A stretch of DNA of 64,000 nucleotides from Vanrija pseudolonga. Lineage: Eukaryota; Basidiomycota; Tremellomycetes; Trichosporonales; Trichosporonaceae. The stretch spans positions 372,001 to 436,000 of the forward strand of contig NC_085855.1 in the NCBI RefSeq assembly GCF_020906515.1, given 5' to 3'. Shown here piece by piece: positions 23,396 through 33,856 of the stretch; the stretch's first letter is position 1, and each line of letters begins with the position of its first letter. The notes beneath the pieces are model-generated. The model was given only the letters and a program-made list of their open reading frames with translations, was not told the origin of the DNA and did no database searches. The translations under genes and the position numbers were made by a program.

Positions 23396-25109
23396 CGACG
23401 TTGATCTTTTGTGTTTTCGGGTGTCTCGTTGTTTTGGGTTGAGATAGAGGTAGCGGTGGGGTGGTGTTGAGGTGGAAGAAACAGGAGGGAGATCAAGGCC
23501 GATCGGTGACTTACTTTTTGCACTAGCGTGGGTGGGTGATCGGCGCCGTGTGTGGCGGTGGTGTCGGTGTTTACACGTGTGGTCGTGTGAGTCGGCAGAC
23601 ACTCGCTTCACACCCGGGCCTATGGGGGTGTGAGAAGCTGTGTTGAGGTCCGGTGGGGAGGCGGATAGACCTCGCTCGTCCTTTCGTTGGGAGAGGGAGG
23701 GGCGGGCGGGCTGAGGCGGGCGGGCCGCTGTTGCGAGCGGGTACGCTATGTCGAACGCTATGTCGAACGCTATGTCGAAGGGGACAGTGTCCGCCGTGAC
23801 GCTTGCGACTGACCTTGGTGGTGGGCTGGGATACGCGAGAACGTATTGAAGTACTCGTTTCTTTGTCACGGGGACGGGAGTGCAGGCTGCCGGACCGCCG
23901 GCGAGAGTGACTGCAAGTCAGAGGGTAAGGGTGGAAAGAGCGTGGGTAGAGAGAGAACTGGTCGATAGAGAGCAACTTACGAGGGGGGACGAGTAAGTGA
24001 CAAGATGGGGAAAGGGGGATGAGCGAAACGAGCGATGCTCTCGTCGCAGCAACCTGGATGACAGGGCGTGAGATGGCACGCTCGAAGATGGGAGGTGCGT
24101 GGCGGACGAAAGGTGTCTCATACACAATCCACCTCCCTCGCCAAGGCAGCGAGCGGCCCGAGCTTGTCCCACCTACACGCACAATCTCGGTCACGCAGCA
24201 ATGCGCCTGTTATCTTCTCCGGCTTCTCAGCCTCACGTCTTTGCTGAACGCCGACACAAGCCGGAATGCGGCGAGCGCGGGGACTCCGGTCGCCGATGAT
24301 CCCCCGCCAACTGATATATTACTCGCCTTCCTGCATCTCACGGTCGACTGGACGTCCTCACCAGAGCACAGTCACCCTCAGCAAAAGGATGTTCGAAGCC
24401 TGGCGAAACAGCCACACCGCGTGTGCTGATCGACGCAGCTCACGCGCAGGCACCAACTGCCACCAACACCGCGGCAGTCCTCCGGCTCTTAACCACCGGC
24501 CCCTTCCAACCCCAGCCCCCACGTCCCCAAACCCACCCCACCTCTCGCCAAGCATCCCCCGCGACGATCCCCACCCCCGTAGCAGCCCAAAACGCGATGC
24601 ACGCGCCAAAAGCACGACCCAACACACCGATGATGCCACACCACGCGGCATCCCGAAAGATATTCCCTGGCTTCTCACCCGCCCGCGCATCTCGCCCGGC
24701 GACCGCACCAGGCCGATGGACGGCCAAGTCCGTCCCGGGGTATCATTGCGGCGGCTGACGTGAAGGTGCGCGGTGGTGGCGCGGACGGGCGAGATGGAGC
24801 GTGGGATGCAGGTTTGTCGGCGATGCGCGTGGGTGTGGGTGTGGACGTCTTAACATAGCTCGAAGAGACGACGACGGCGACGAGAAAGAAAGAAAGAGCA
24901 GACATAAAGAAAGCAGCAAAGACAAGACAAGACACCCACCACTCCACGGCTTATCGGCGTCTTTCCGGCCCCACACCCATTCGGATCTTGGCACGGGGAG
25001 CGAAAACATTTTCGGCGCGGCGAGACGAGACACCACAAGCGAGCGGCGACACGTTGCATTCTCCACATTATAGTGACAGCGACAGCGACGACAACAGCCA
25101 GCGATAACG
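23396..25109. other. Gene-poor interval with a 12-nt triplicate
   Basis: About 1.7 kb between the tRNA and the transporter gene. Open frames here lack the host's third-position bias. A pol III T-run lies at the left end (about 23406-23409), a perfect 3 x 12 nt tandem repeat at 23744-23779, and a purine-rich AAAGAAAGAAAG stretch at about 24885-24900 within the leader of the next gene. No RNA gene recognised. Confidence 0.45.
23744..23779 (+). repeat. Three perfect 12-nt tandem copies (CGCTATGTCGAA)
   Basis: Three identical copies of CGCTATGTCGAA in tandem in an otherwise unique intergenic region. The unit length is a multiple of three, but no supported gene covers it. Perfect identity suggests recent slippage. 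Confidence 0.9.
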
Positions 25110-27368
25110 ATGAGCAGCAGCACAACACCACTACCATCAACAACAAGCGGGGTCACGCCGCCGCCGCCAGAACCACAAGGCGCAGCGACGGCACCCAGCC
25201 CACCCACATCGCCACCAGCCTCCAGGCCGCACACACCAGACGACACCGAGCTCCCGCCACTACCGACCATCCGCGGCAAAGCGACGGTCAAGCGCGGCTC
25301 GTCCTTCTCCGGCCCGGGCGCACGGCCGCGCGCAGCGTCCGCCAGCCGCGTGGCACCGCCAGTAGCGGGAGACTCGGCGGTGGCAGATGACGACGACGAA
25401 GACGACGACAACAAGGAGATCGCGCCCCTGCCCGATGTCCACCGCTCGCGGTCGATGCGGGCGTCGTTCGGCGCTGGCGGGAAAGACGCACGGCCGCGCG
25501 CTTTCAGCTCCGGCGCAGCGGGCGCAGCGACGACGGTGCGCAAGCGCGCCGCCAGCGCCGCGGGCCAGCCAGCAGCCGGCACAACAGCGGGCGACGGCGT
25601 GCCCCCCGCCGGCGCCTCGTCGCCGCCGACCGCGTTCGCCGCGCTCGGACCCACCGTGTCCCGCATGTCGTCCATGTCGGCGCGCACGTTCGTCGACCCC
25701 GTCGCGCTGGTCTCGATGCCGACGCTGACGCGGGAGGAGACGCGGACGATGCGGCGCGCGCGGGCACGCGCGGGCACGGTGACAACGATGGCGTCGCTCG
25801 CGCGCATGGTCAGCTCGCAGACGGTCGACGAGAAGCCTAAAGGCGGAGAAGAGGAGGAGGGCGTCGAGGAGCTCGTCGCGGTGCAGATCACCGACGACGG
25901 CGAGGAGATTGTCTACCCCGACGGGGGGGTCGAGGTGAGTGGCAAGGCCAAGAGGAGACAAGCTGACGCCCCAGGCCTGGTCGTGCCTCTTTGGCGGCGT
26001 CTGCGCGGCGCTGTGCGCTTTCGGGCTGGCTGCGAGCGTCGGCGCATTCCAGTCATACTACCGCGAGAACCTGTTGGAGGAGTATCCTTCGTAAGTGGCG
26101 TGCGACGCGTCGGTGGCCGCGTACGACGTGCTGACACACCGCCAGCTCGACCATCGCGTGGATCGGCTCGGCGCAAGCGGCCGTCTGCTTCGGCCTGTGT
26201 ATCTTCACTGGACCCCTGTTCGACCGGTACGGCTGCCGCCCCCTCCTGGCGACGGGCACGCTGCTCCTCGTGCTCGCGTTCTGCATGCTGTCCCTCTCGA
26301 CAAAGTACTACCAGATCTTCCTGTGCCACGCTACGCTGATGGCGCTGGGCGCGGACCTGATGTTTGTGAGTGGCGGCGTGGCATGTGTGGCACCTTGCAC
26401 TCGTACTGACCACGCCCAGATCGTCCCCATGGGCGCCGTCGGCCAGTGGTTCTTCCTCAAGCGCGGCCTCGCGTTCGGCATCCTCATGACCGGCTCGTCG
26501 GCCGGCGCGATCATCTGGCCGGCCATCATCGCCAACCTGCCGCAGAAGATCGGGTGGGGGTGGACCATGCGGCTCATCGCGCTGCTGATGGGCATCCTCG
26601 GTATTCTGGCCACGACGTTCGTCAAGACGCGTCTGCCGCCCCGCCCGCCGGGGCCATTCTTCCACCTCAGCGAGTTCAAGAACCCCGCTTATGCGTTCGT
26701 CGCGGCGTCGTTCCCGTTCCTCGTGTTTGGATTCTTCTCCTTCCTCACTTTCATCGGGACGTATGGGTCCCTTGCGGGCCTGGGCGACTTTAGCCCGTAC
26801 CTCCTGTGAGTGGCGCCGTCGCCACCGCCTGCCCACAACCCAACTGACACCATCACAGCATGATCACCAACGGGTCGTCCGGTATCGGCCGCCTCGTGTT
26901 CGGATGTAAGTGTGCTGCAAGCTTCTCCTCTGTATTCCAGCTCACGCGCCAGTCTCCGCCGACCTCGTCGGCACGTTCAACGTGGCCATTGTCGGCATCT
27001 ACTCGATGTCGATCCTCACCTTCGGCTGGCTGGGCATGAAGACGGCCCCACCGCTCATCGCCCTCTGCGTGCTCTACGGCTTCGTGAGCGGTGCACCCGT
27101 GTCGGTGCAGGGCCCAATGGTCACTGCCTCCGCCACGGACCCGCGCCTGGCCGGCACGCTCATCGGCCAGGCGCTCATGGTGCAGAGTATCGCCCAGCTG
27201 TCGGGCCCGCCGATCTTCGGCGCAATCGTCGGCGCTGGATCGCCCGCCCAGCAGTTCGCAAACTTCCCCAAAGCTATCGCGTTTGGAGGCTGCATGCTCT
27301 TCATTTCTGGAACTTTGGTCCTCGCCGCAAGGCTGTACAAGACCAAGAAGCTCTTTGCCATTATTTAG
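25110..27368 (+). CDS. MFS transporter, monocarboxylate-porter-like, with long disordered N-terminus
   Basis: Six exons (25110-25934, 25975-26090, 26146-26365, 26420-26805, 26859-26905, 26953-27368) give 669 residues. The first 275 are low-complexity Ser/Pro/Ala/Arg with an acidic patch and are predicted cytosolic. The membrane part begins with the MCT-family signature 'YPDGGVEAWSCLFGGVC', continues with 'YRENLLEEYPSSTIAWIGS' and 'GPLFDRYGCRPLL', and ends with the second six-helix bundle. The last intron has two in-frame acceptors (26940, 26952); the later one yields 'GRLVFGFSADLVGTFN', which fits the G-x-x-AD-x-x-G loop. The substrate (lactate, pyruvate, riboflavin or another organic acid) cannot be assigned. 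Confidence 0.87.
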
Positions 27369-27558
27369 TAGACGACGGTAGACATATCTAGTAGATCGAG
27401 GCGCGACGCGTGTACGAGAATGGCGAGGGACACTACTACTGCTACTATCTTGTTATGCATACAACATTGCTATTCTCTAGTCGGAGCCAGGGCCCACGAG
27501 CAGCCCGAGCCCACAGCCGTCTCCACGGCCGTCGCCACGGTCGAGCCTCTCTCGCCAC

Positions 27559-28151
27559 TCAGAAGTCGTACACATCCGCGTTGCCAGCAGCGTCGCGCAC
27601 AGGTCCGCCGACGACCGTACCGCCACCGCCGAAGCCGTCGCCGTATGGGTCGTAGCCGCCGGCGCCGCCCTGCGTGCCGGGCATGGCGGCCTGCTCGGGG
27701 CCCATGCCCATCTCAATGTTGCGCGCCTGCTCGTCATACTGTCTCTTGACTTCGGTCGTCTGCTTAATGAGCAGGTGGCATGCGCGCTTGAGCGCGTCGG
27801 CGGGGTTCGACTTCTCGTCCGTCTGGATCTTGATCGTGATCACGTTCTCGAGGGGGTGAGGGAGCTTGTAGCCCGCGAACATGACTGTCGGGTCGAGGAG
27901 GAGCTGGCTGGGGCGTGTTAGTGGCTGGGCTCTGTCAATGTGGATGAGCCACTCACGCCCGGAGCATGTTGCCTAGCGTGTGGTCCTGCGCGCGGATCAC
28001 GACCGTCGCGGCATTGGGGATCTTGGGGTCCTCGGTGATTGTCAACCTGGGCGGTGAGCTTCATCGACCTGGTAGAGCAAGCTCACCTCTTCTCGTCCTC
28101 CTGCAACAGCCACGACTCGACACGGTTAGGCTGGTTGATACGTCCCGACAT
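27559..28151 (-). CDS. RPB11: RNA polymerase II subunit RPB11
   Basis: Small subunit that pairs with RPB3 in the assembly platform of RNA polymerase II. Three exons join to about 167 residues: 'MSGRINQPNRVESWLLQEDE', 'LTITEDPKIPNAATVVI', 'DHTLGNMLRAQLLLDP' and 'MFAGYKLPHPLENVITIKIQ'. The DHTLGN(M/L)L and 'AGYKxPHPLE' blocks are diagnostic of the Rpb11/AC19 group, and the 'NRVE' start points to RPB11. After the last conserved helix there is an unusual Gly-rich extension of about 50 residues ending VYDF, which yeast RPB11 (120 residues) lacks. Introns are 45-60 nt. Confidence 0.93.
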
Positions 28152-29641
28152 GGTGTATGTCGGTGTTCGCTAGTGCGTTCTTTTGTTGTCAGTGATGTGT
28201 CAGACGACAGAGAGATGCGGAGGCGAGGAAGGAAGGCGCGGTATCATTGTTAAACAATCGTTCTCGGCAGAGGCTGTCGACCCGCAGGAAGCGTCTTTTA
28301 CGTGGATTGACAGATATAGATATTGGAGTATAATCATGCGTGCGGGGTGGGGCGTGTTATCTGCAGGCATGGAGAGACAGGACTCACTTGTTGTTGCGAG
28401 GTGGTTTACAATGTCGAGAGCGTTGCTCGTTGCTCGTTGTGACTTTGAGCAACAATGCACTTGTGGTGGAGAGATGGAGAGCATGGTCAGTTTGATTCCG
28501 GCAGTCTCGCGTGGCAAGTCACTAAGTTGACACGTAAAAAGAAGTTACAGAGTGATAAATATACATCCGGCCTTGGACTGACACGTGGCTCTGATCCCGC
28601 CTTCGCGCCTTCCCACGCGGCAGCCCCTCGTCGTTTGGCTGAAACCCGGGCCCAGGCCTCGCAAACGGGCAAAGGGGAGGCATGGACCCCCGTTTTTGCC
28701 TCCGTCTACGGTAACGAGCCCGAGTACCACGGCACATAGCAGCATAGCCTGCCCTCATGTTCGGCGGCTTGGCCGGTTTGAATCTCACGACAACGGAGTC
28801 CAAGCTAACCTGTTTAGTTTTTTCTCTCCCCGCGTCATGCCGGCACGCTGTCCAAGGTAAACAATGCGGCAACAGAGGCTAGCTGTCAATCAATACAGGA
28901 GACTCCAGGACTAGATGAACATTGTAATCCGTCAGTTCGTCGACGAGCATCAAGGGAAACCGACGCCATGCTCGCCACCTGACAAGTGGCTGCGGCGCAC
29001 GAGTGTCGGCGCCTCTGGGCTGCCTGGCTGCAGTCTGGCGTTACACGCCGCCGCCCAGCCCAGCCTGCCGCGCGCCGGCCCGAGGGCCCGTGTCCGAGAA
29101 TATACACGAGCCTACAGGCAGACTGCAGCGCGGGGCCGGGTTCTCCCCCCAACGGAGCTGCGGGAAGAAGTGTGTGGAGTGAATAACTGTGGTACTGCCG
29201 CTTTGCATCCTCGGCATTGAGCCCCACGAGAAACAAGCTCGGGGGGTTGTCATGTTCGTCGTCATGGCCGCCAAGGTGGTCGGTGTACAGCATGCAAATC
29301 CACAAAAGAGTCCAGAGCCACGCCACGGCAATCATCCAAGACCAAGGTGCAGCCCTAGAAAATGAATAACGAAGAGCTTGCTTGCTTCTTGGAGTAGGAC
29401 GGTGGTGGCAGCGTGGTGATGGCCCCCTTGCCATGCCCTCGTTCCTCGCTTCCTTTGAGGGTTGGAGCGGAATGGGTAAGCGCCAGTCAAATACAGCAGT
29501 ATGGTTGGGTAGTGGGTGTGGTGGGGTGTATAACCCCGGCTCTACAGGCTGGGCAGCTGCAAACTCTCCAAACGGGCATGCATTCCGGTACCTCTTTCAA
29601 ACGCCCTGCCACCCTGCTTTTGCCTCGACCCTAAACGCAAA

Positions 29642-29659
29642 CGCGCGCGCGCGCGCGCC
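29642..29659. repeat. Alternating (CG)n tract
   Basis: Eighteen bases of strictly alternating C and G, a sequence type known to adopt left-handed Z-DNA under negative supercoiling. It lies about 900 bp upstream of the secreted-protein gene. Functional relevance is unknown. Confidence 0.8.
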
Positions 29660-30382
29660 GGAACTTGCGGCCCAGGCGGTGAAACCTGCAGCAAGGATGC
29701 CACAGCGACTCGTTGCCGTCAGGGGGGTCGGAATCAGGGACAATGGGCACAAGACCCAAGACGCGAACAGATCGTCCAGGGCGTAACAAGGCCTGCTAAA
29801 GAGAGGGTGTAACGGGGTCTCTGGGCTGATTCCTTGCCCACGCCCATGCGGTCAGGTCCAGGCCGACGACGCTGGCGCTTCCCTGACGCGTCTTGATGCC
29901 TCTTGCCCCTGAATCCAATGGACCCGACACAACGCAGCGTAGAAACAACGAGGCGCTGCCTGCCCCGCCCGCCCTCGCTGCTCGCATCAACAACACAACG
30001 CATGCACCCTCTTTTCCATTCTCCATCCATCAAGCTCTGACCACCCCGAATCCTTGTCCTCGTCCCTCCTTGCTCCGTCTTGGCCGCCGCTGCTGCCGCC
30101 TCCACTGCCGCTGCACCACCACCTCACTGCCGTACTCCTTCTAGAAGTACAAGCACAGACTCTCCTTTAAACCCACTCGACAACGACACAACCCCGACTC
30201 CTCCCTCTCTCTCTCTTTAACACCACCCCACCTCGACAGAGTCAACAGTCTTTTCGACACTCCACCCTCATCGTCATTCTTGTTCACCGGCCCCCACTCG
30301 CCGGCTACCCACTGAACGCTTCCGAGTTGCGTTCACGTCCCCCGCCTCCCTTTGGCACCGACCTCGCACGAACCACCACGTC

Positions 30383-30482
30383 GTGAGTAGCCCGTACTTA
30401 ATGAGTGGCTCTTGGGCCGCCGAACCCGCCGCTGCTAGCCCGCAACCCCAACAAGCCCGCAGGTCGCTGACGCTGTTACCAG
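30383..30482 (+). other. Probable 5'-UTR intron
   Basis: GTGAGTAGCCC donor, GCTGACGCTG branch site and TTACCAG acceptor, 100 nt in all, ending 55 bp before the start codon of the DPBB gene. The signals match the coding introns of this window. The flanking sequence is CT- and CA-rich leader. Confidence 0.65.
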
Positions 30483-30537
30483 GTTGACACCGACACTACC
30501 TCACATACCAATCTAAACCAGAAAAGAACGGAAAACA

Positions 30538-31335
30538 ATGTTCGCCACGCTCCTCACCACCTTCCTCGCCGTCCAGGCCGCTGTTGCCGCCCCTGTCAAC
30601 ATTGGCAAGCGCTTCTCCGGCCGTGCCACCTACTACGAGGTCGGCCTCGGCGCCTGCGGTCACACCAACTCGGGCTCCGAGTTTGTCGTTGCCGTCAACG
30701 CCCCCCAGTACAACGGTGGCGCTTACTGTGGCCAGTCGGTCACGATCAGCGCCAACGGCAAGTCGACCCAGGCTACCGTTGTCGACTTGTGCCCTGGCTG
30801 CCCTTACGGCGCTCTTGACCTGTCCGAGTCGCTCTTCACCTTCTTCAACCCCACGTCGGTCGGTGTCTTCACCATTGACTGGAGCTTTGGCGGTGGTGGT
30901 GGCGGCGGTGACGGTGGCCAGCAGTCGCAGCCTTCGCCCTCCCCCTCGCCCGACCCACCCGCGCCGACTTCCTCGGCTGCCCCTCCTCCTCCCCCTGAGC
31001 CGACCTCGTCGTCGACTCCTCCCCCTCCTCCTTCGTCTTCGTCGACGACGACGACTGACGCCGCCTCGTCGACCACGTCTTCGATTGTTCCTTCCTCTTC
31101 TTCCAGCATTGTCTCGTCGTCCACCACGAGCTCGCTCAGTGCTTCTGCCACTGCTTCCCTCAACTCGACGGCTCTGGCTGCGCCATCCGTCTCGATCAAC
31201 TCGACCAACATCAGCAGCTCGAACCCCGATGCTTCCGTCGTCAACAACGACGGTGACGCCTCGGGCAACCTCGCCAGCATGAGCAACCTTGTTGCTTCGA
31301 TTGGCAGACTGGTTGTCCTCGCCGCGTCGTCATAA
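30538..31335 (+). CDS. Secreted double-psi beta-barrel (RlpA/expansin-like) protein with Ser/Thr-rich tail
   Basis: 265 residues, no coding intron. A signal peptide covers about residues 1-18 (MFATLLTTFLAVQAAVAAPV). Residues about 24-118 form the barrel domain, with 'FSGRATYYEVGLGACG', 'FVVAVNAPQY', 'YCGQSVTISANGKSTQATVVDLCPGCPYGALDLSE'-type blocks (given in pieces) and the closing 'IDWSF'. The conserved Asp of 'VVDLCPGC' and 'LDLS' are typical of barwin-related fungal cell-surface proteins. A Gly linker leads to a long Pro/Ser/Thr tail that should be O-mannosylated. The hydrophobic end 'LVASIGRLVVLAASS' could be a GPI-attachment signal, but it is weak. Likely cell-wall associated; no enzyme activity is implied. 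Confidence 0.85.
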   Translation: MFATLLTTFLAVQAAVAAPVNIGKRFSGRATYYEVGLGACGHTNSGSEFVVAVNAPQYNGGAYCGQSVTISANGKSTQATVVDLCPGCPYGALDLSESLFTFFNPTSVGVFTIDWSFGGGGGGGDGGQQSQPSPSPSPDPPAPTSSAAPPPPPEPTSSSTPPPPPSSSSTTTTDAASSTTSSIVPSSSSSIVSSSTTSSLSASATASLNSTALAAPSVSINSTNISSSNPDASVVNNDGDASGNLASMSNLVASIGRLVVLAASS

Positions 31336-32056
31336 TCGGCTCGCTCGATTCTGTTGTCATTCTCTACCACCCTCGAACCGCCGCCCTCGCCCGTGGCGCG
31401 CCCAAGGACACTTTTATTTTATCTTCCTGTATCGATTACATGGGTTTTATAATCCGCGCAGCGCTCGCAAGCTCGAGCGCTGGCGCGGTGGGTATCATCA
31501 TCTTGCCTATGCGGCACTGTCTGCGCGCGCGGCCGCCACCGCCGCCACATTTCCCCTCAGGATTCTCTCCAGCCATCTCCCTGCTCCCGATCAACGACTG
31601 GTCGAGCCATCTCCCCTCCTCTCCCACTTTTTTTATTGCAGACGCGCGGTTGCACGCGGCCGTCTCATGTAGATTATCCCCACAGGCAATGATGCATGAC
31701 ATCAACATATGGAACATACATTACACGAATGTGCCTGCCGAGAGTCACCACTCGCGGCTGTTGCTATGGTGCTGGTGAATCTTAAATTCTTCCTAGGGAA
31801 AGGGGTTTCAGCCAACAGATCTGGGGTCGTCGCGTGACCCCGACGCGTTGCTCGTCGGCCAACCAAGCTCACGCCTGGGTGTGAGGGAAAGCATACGCGT
31901 AGAGGGTAAAGTGGCATAGGTGTACACGGCGACTGATCATTTACATTACGAACTTAGGCGAGCCGGTGCGGGGGCTAGGGGTGGTCGTCGGCGTCAGGTT
32001 CGGCGGCGGCGTTCGCTCCCTCGCCCCGGGCAGCCGGCCAGGCCAGGCCCGCCTCT
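31336..32056. other. Convergent intergenic region
   Basis: About 720 bp between the stops of the DPBB gene and the Sos7-like gene. The sequence is mixed, with short T runs (TTTTATTTT near 31410, TTTTTTT near 31627) consistent with 3' UTR ends. No gene supported. Confidence 0.5.
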
Positions 32057-33658
32057 TCATGGCCGGTGCAGCGGCCGCAGCCGGACCAACACGTCGGCAA
32101 TGAGTCCGGCCGCGTCGTTGTTCTCGACGGCGGCAGCGGCGATCTCCGCCATGTCGACCTCGGTGCCGGCGAGCTGGGGCGCGCGTCAGCTGGGCACCAC
32201 GCACTCGTCAGCTGAGCTCACCTTGGCGTCCTCGAGCTTGCCCGCGCCGTCAAACGTCAGCGTCAGGCTCGCCGGCGTGCGCGCCTTGCCGTCCTCCTCG
32301 CCTGGCACGTCGTACTCGAGCACGAGCTCCGAGTCGGACTGGGCGCGCACGGCGCGGATACCGAGGAGCGCGCGGTATGTGGAGAGCGACGCAGCGTACC
32401 TGCGGGCGGGGGTCAGCTTGCTTCTTCCTTGGTCTGCTTCGGGGGCTCGCACTGCACTCGCGCTCCGCGCTCATGCTCGCACACTCACCATCCACACAAG
32501 TCGTGCACCCTCGTCCCGCCATTCTCCCGCCCGCGCGCCACCTGCGCAGCGCGCACCTCCTCGCGCTCGCGGTCCCTAGCGAGGCGGAGCACCTCTTTCG
32601 CGGTCCGCGCGACGTGGTCGCGCAGCTCGTCTGTCCGGCGGCCAGCTGCGCCAATCGCCTCGGTCAGCTGCTCGAGCTCATCGGTCTGCGCGTCGAGCTT
32701 GGCGTTGGCCTCGTCGACCGTCATGCGCTCGCTGGGCGGGTGGGCGGCCTTGATGCGCGCCAGCTCGAGCTCCATGTCCTGGATCTGCTTGCGCAGCGCC
32801 GCGGCCTCGGCGGCGTCCTTTGCGTTCTGGGCGTGTGCTGCGCGTCAGCGTTGGGTATAGGGCTACTACTCACCCTCGCCATTGGTCTTGCTCAGCGCGA
32901 GCGACTCGACGCGCATGGCCTCAATCTCCTCCTTGGTCGCCTTGAGCTTGGCCTTCTTGGCCGCGTTGATCTGTTCTGCAGAGTGTCAGTCTCCACTCCT
33001 GGCGCGGGGCGCGCCCTCAGCGCCCGCGTCGCCACACCCACCCAGCTCGTCATTCTCCCCCGGCATGACTCGCTGCGGCTCATCGCCCGTAATGCTGAAC
33101 AGGAACGAGCGCTTGGCCTCCTGTTCGAGGTACTTGAATTTCAAGCGGCGGAAGTAGTCCTAAAGAAATCAGTCGCGAGATACCGAAATGGTAGGTGGCA
33201 ACTGGCTGGGGACGGGCCTCATCAAGAACGTGTCCGATCTCGGGGAGACTGGACAAGGGCGCAGGTGCAATCTTGCGGCTGCGGACGATGAGGCCACGCT
33301 GCCAGGAGTCGGGCATCGATACAGCAGCCATCGATCCAGCGCCAGCGCCGACCTCCCCGCTCAAAGCTCCGCCGCCAGACCATCACTTACCTTCTGCGCC
33401 TCCTTCTCCTCGCGCACGAGCAGAGGATTCGTAGGGTCCATCAACGCATACTCGCTGCTCGTGTTGATCGTCACGTCCCGCAGCGCGCGCTCGCGGAACC
33501 GTGTCCGGTGTTGTTCGAGGTAGGTCGGGTTGGCCGACGTCGACACAAAGCTGGGCGGTGGTTAGGCATGTCTGGCAGCCGTGCACCTACTCTGCCGCTG
33601 CTGCGTACAGCTCCTCATGAGCCGATGCGAGCGTGCTCGATGCTGATAGCCTCGACAT
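32057..33658 (-). CDS. Coiled-coil kinetochore protein, Sos7-like
   Basis: Several exons join from MSRLSASSTLASAHEELYAA to a stop at 32057. Early blocks include 'ALRDVTINTSSEYALMDPTN' and 'DYFRRLKFKYLEQEAKRSFL', followed by about 150 residues of heptad-rich coiled coil ('ATKEEIEAMRVESLALS', 'LRKQIQDMELELARIKA'). A C-terminal globular part has 'YRALLGIRAVRA' and 'LTLTFDGAGKLEDAKLAGTE'. The FxxLKFxYxEQExK motif before a coiled coil fits fungal Sos7 (KNL1-associated, ZWINT/Kre28-like). The call rests on this motif and architecture. The last intron removes 'GTGAGC...CCCCAG' so that AK joins LAGTE. It lies head-to-tail with GCN1. Confidence 0.6.
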
Positions 33659-33856
33659 TGTACTGGTTGGAGAATGATAAGTGCAAAGTGACGCTGCCCC
33701 GATATCAGGTTTGTTGTTGACATCCAACGTCGACGGAATCAAATTTCTATTTGTTTGTTTTGACCATTGTTGTTGTAACATGCATATTTGTTGAGGTGGC
33801 GACACCGACGACTCTAATATCACAAAAATCCTTTCCAAATCTACCCTACATCCCCC

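Larger units (their letters stand above)
28152..30537. other. 2.4-kb interval without supported genes; includes leader of the DPBB gene
   Basis: No frame here has convincing codon use or domain content. Visible features are a strictly alternating CG run (29642-29659) and C-rich, CT-rich sequence from about 29990 that looks like a long leader of the gene at 30538. That leader contains a probable spliced intron at 30383-30482. No tRNA or rRNA signature is seen. Confidence 0.45.

Noticed and set aside
23324-24194. Overlapping minus-strand frames to the right of the initiator tRNA
   Set aside because: Low-complexity Ser/Pro/His/Arg sequence without host codon bias; one frame even runs through the tRNA.
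28915-29434. Frames on both strands in the 28-30 kb gap
   Set aside because: Neither shows domain content, splice signals or bias; Cys/His-rich random composition.
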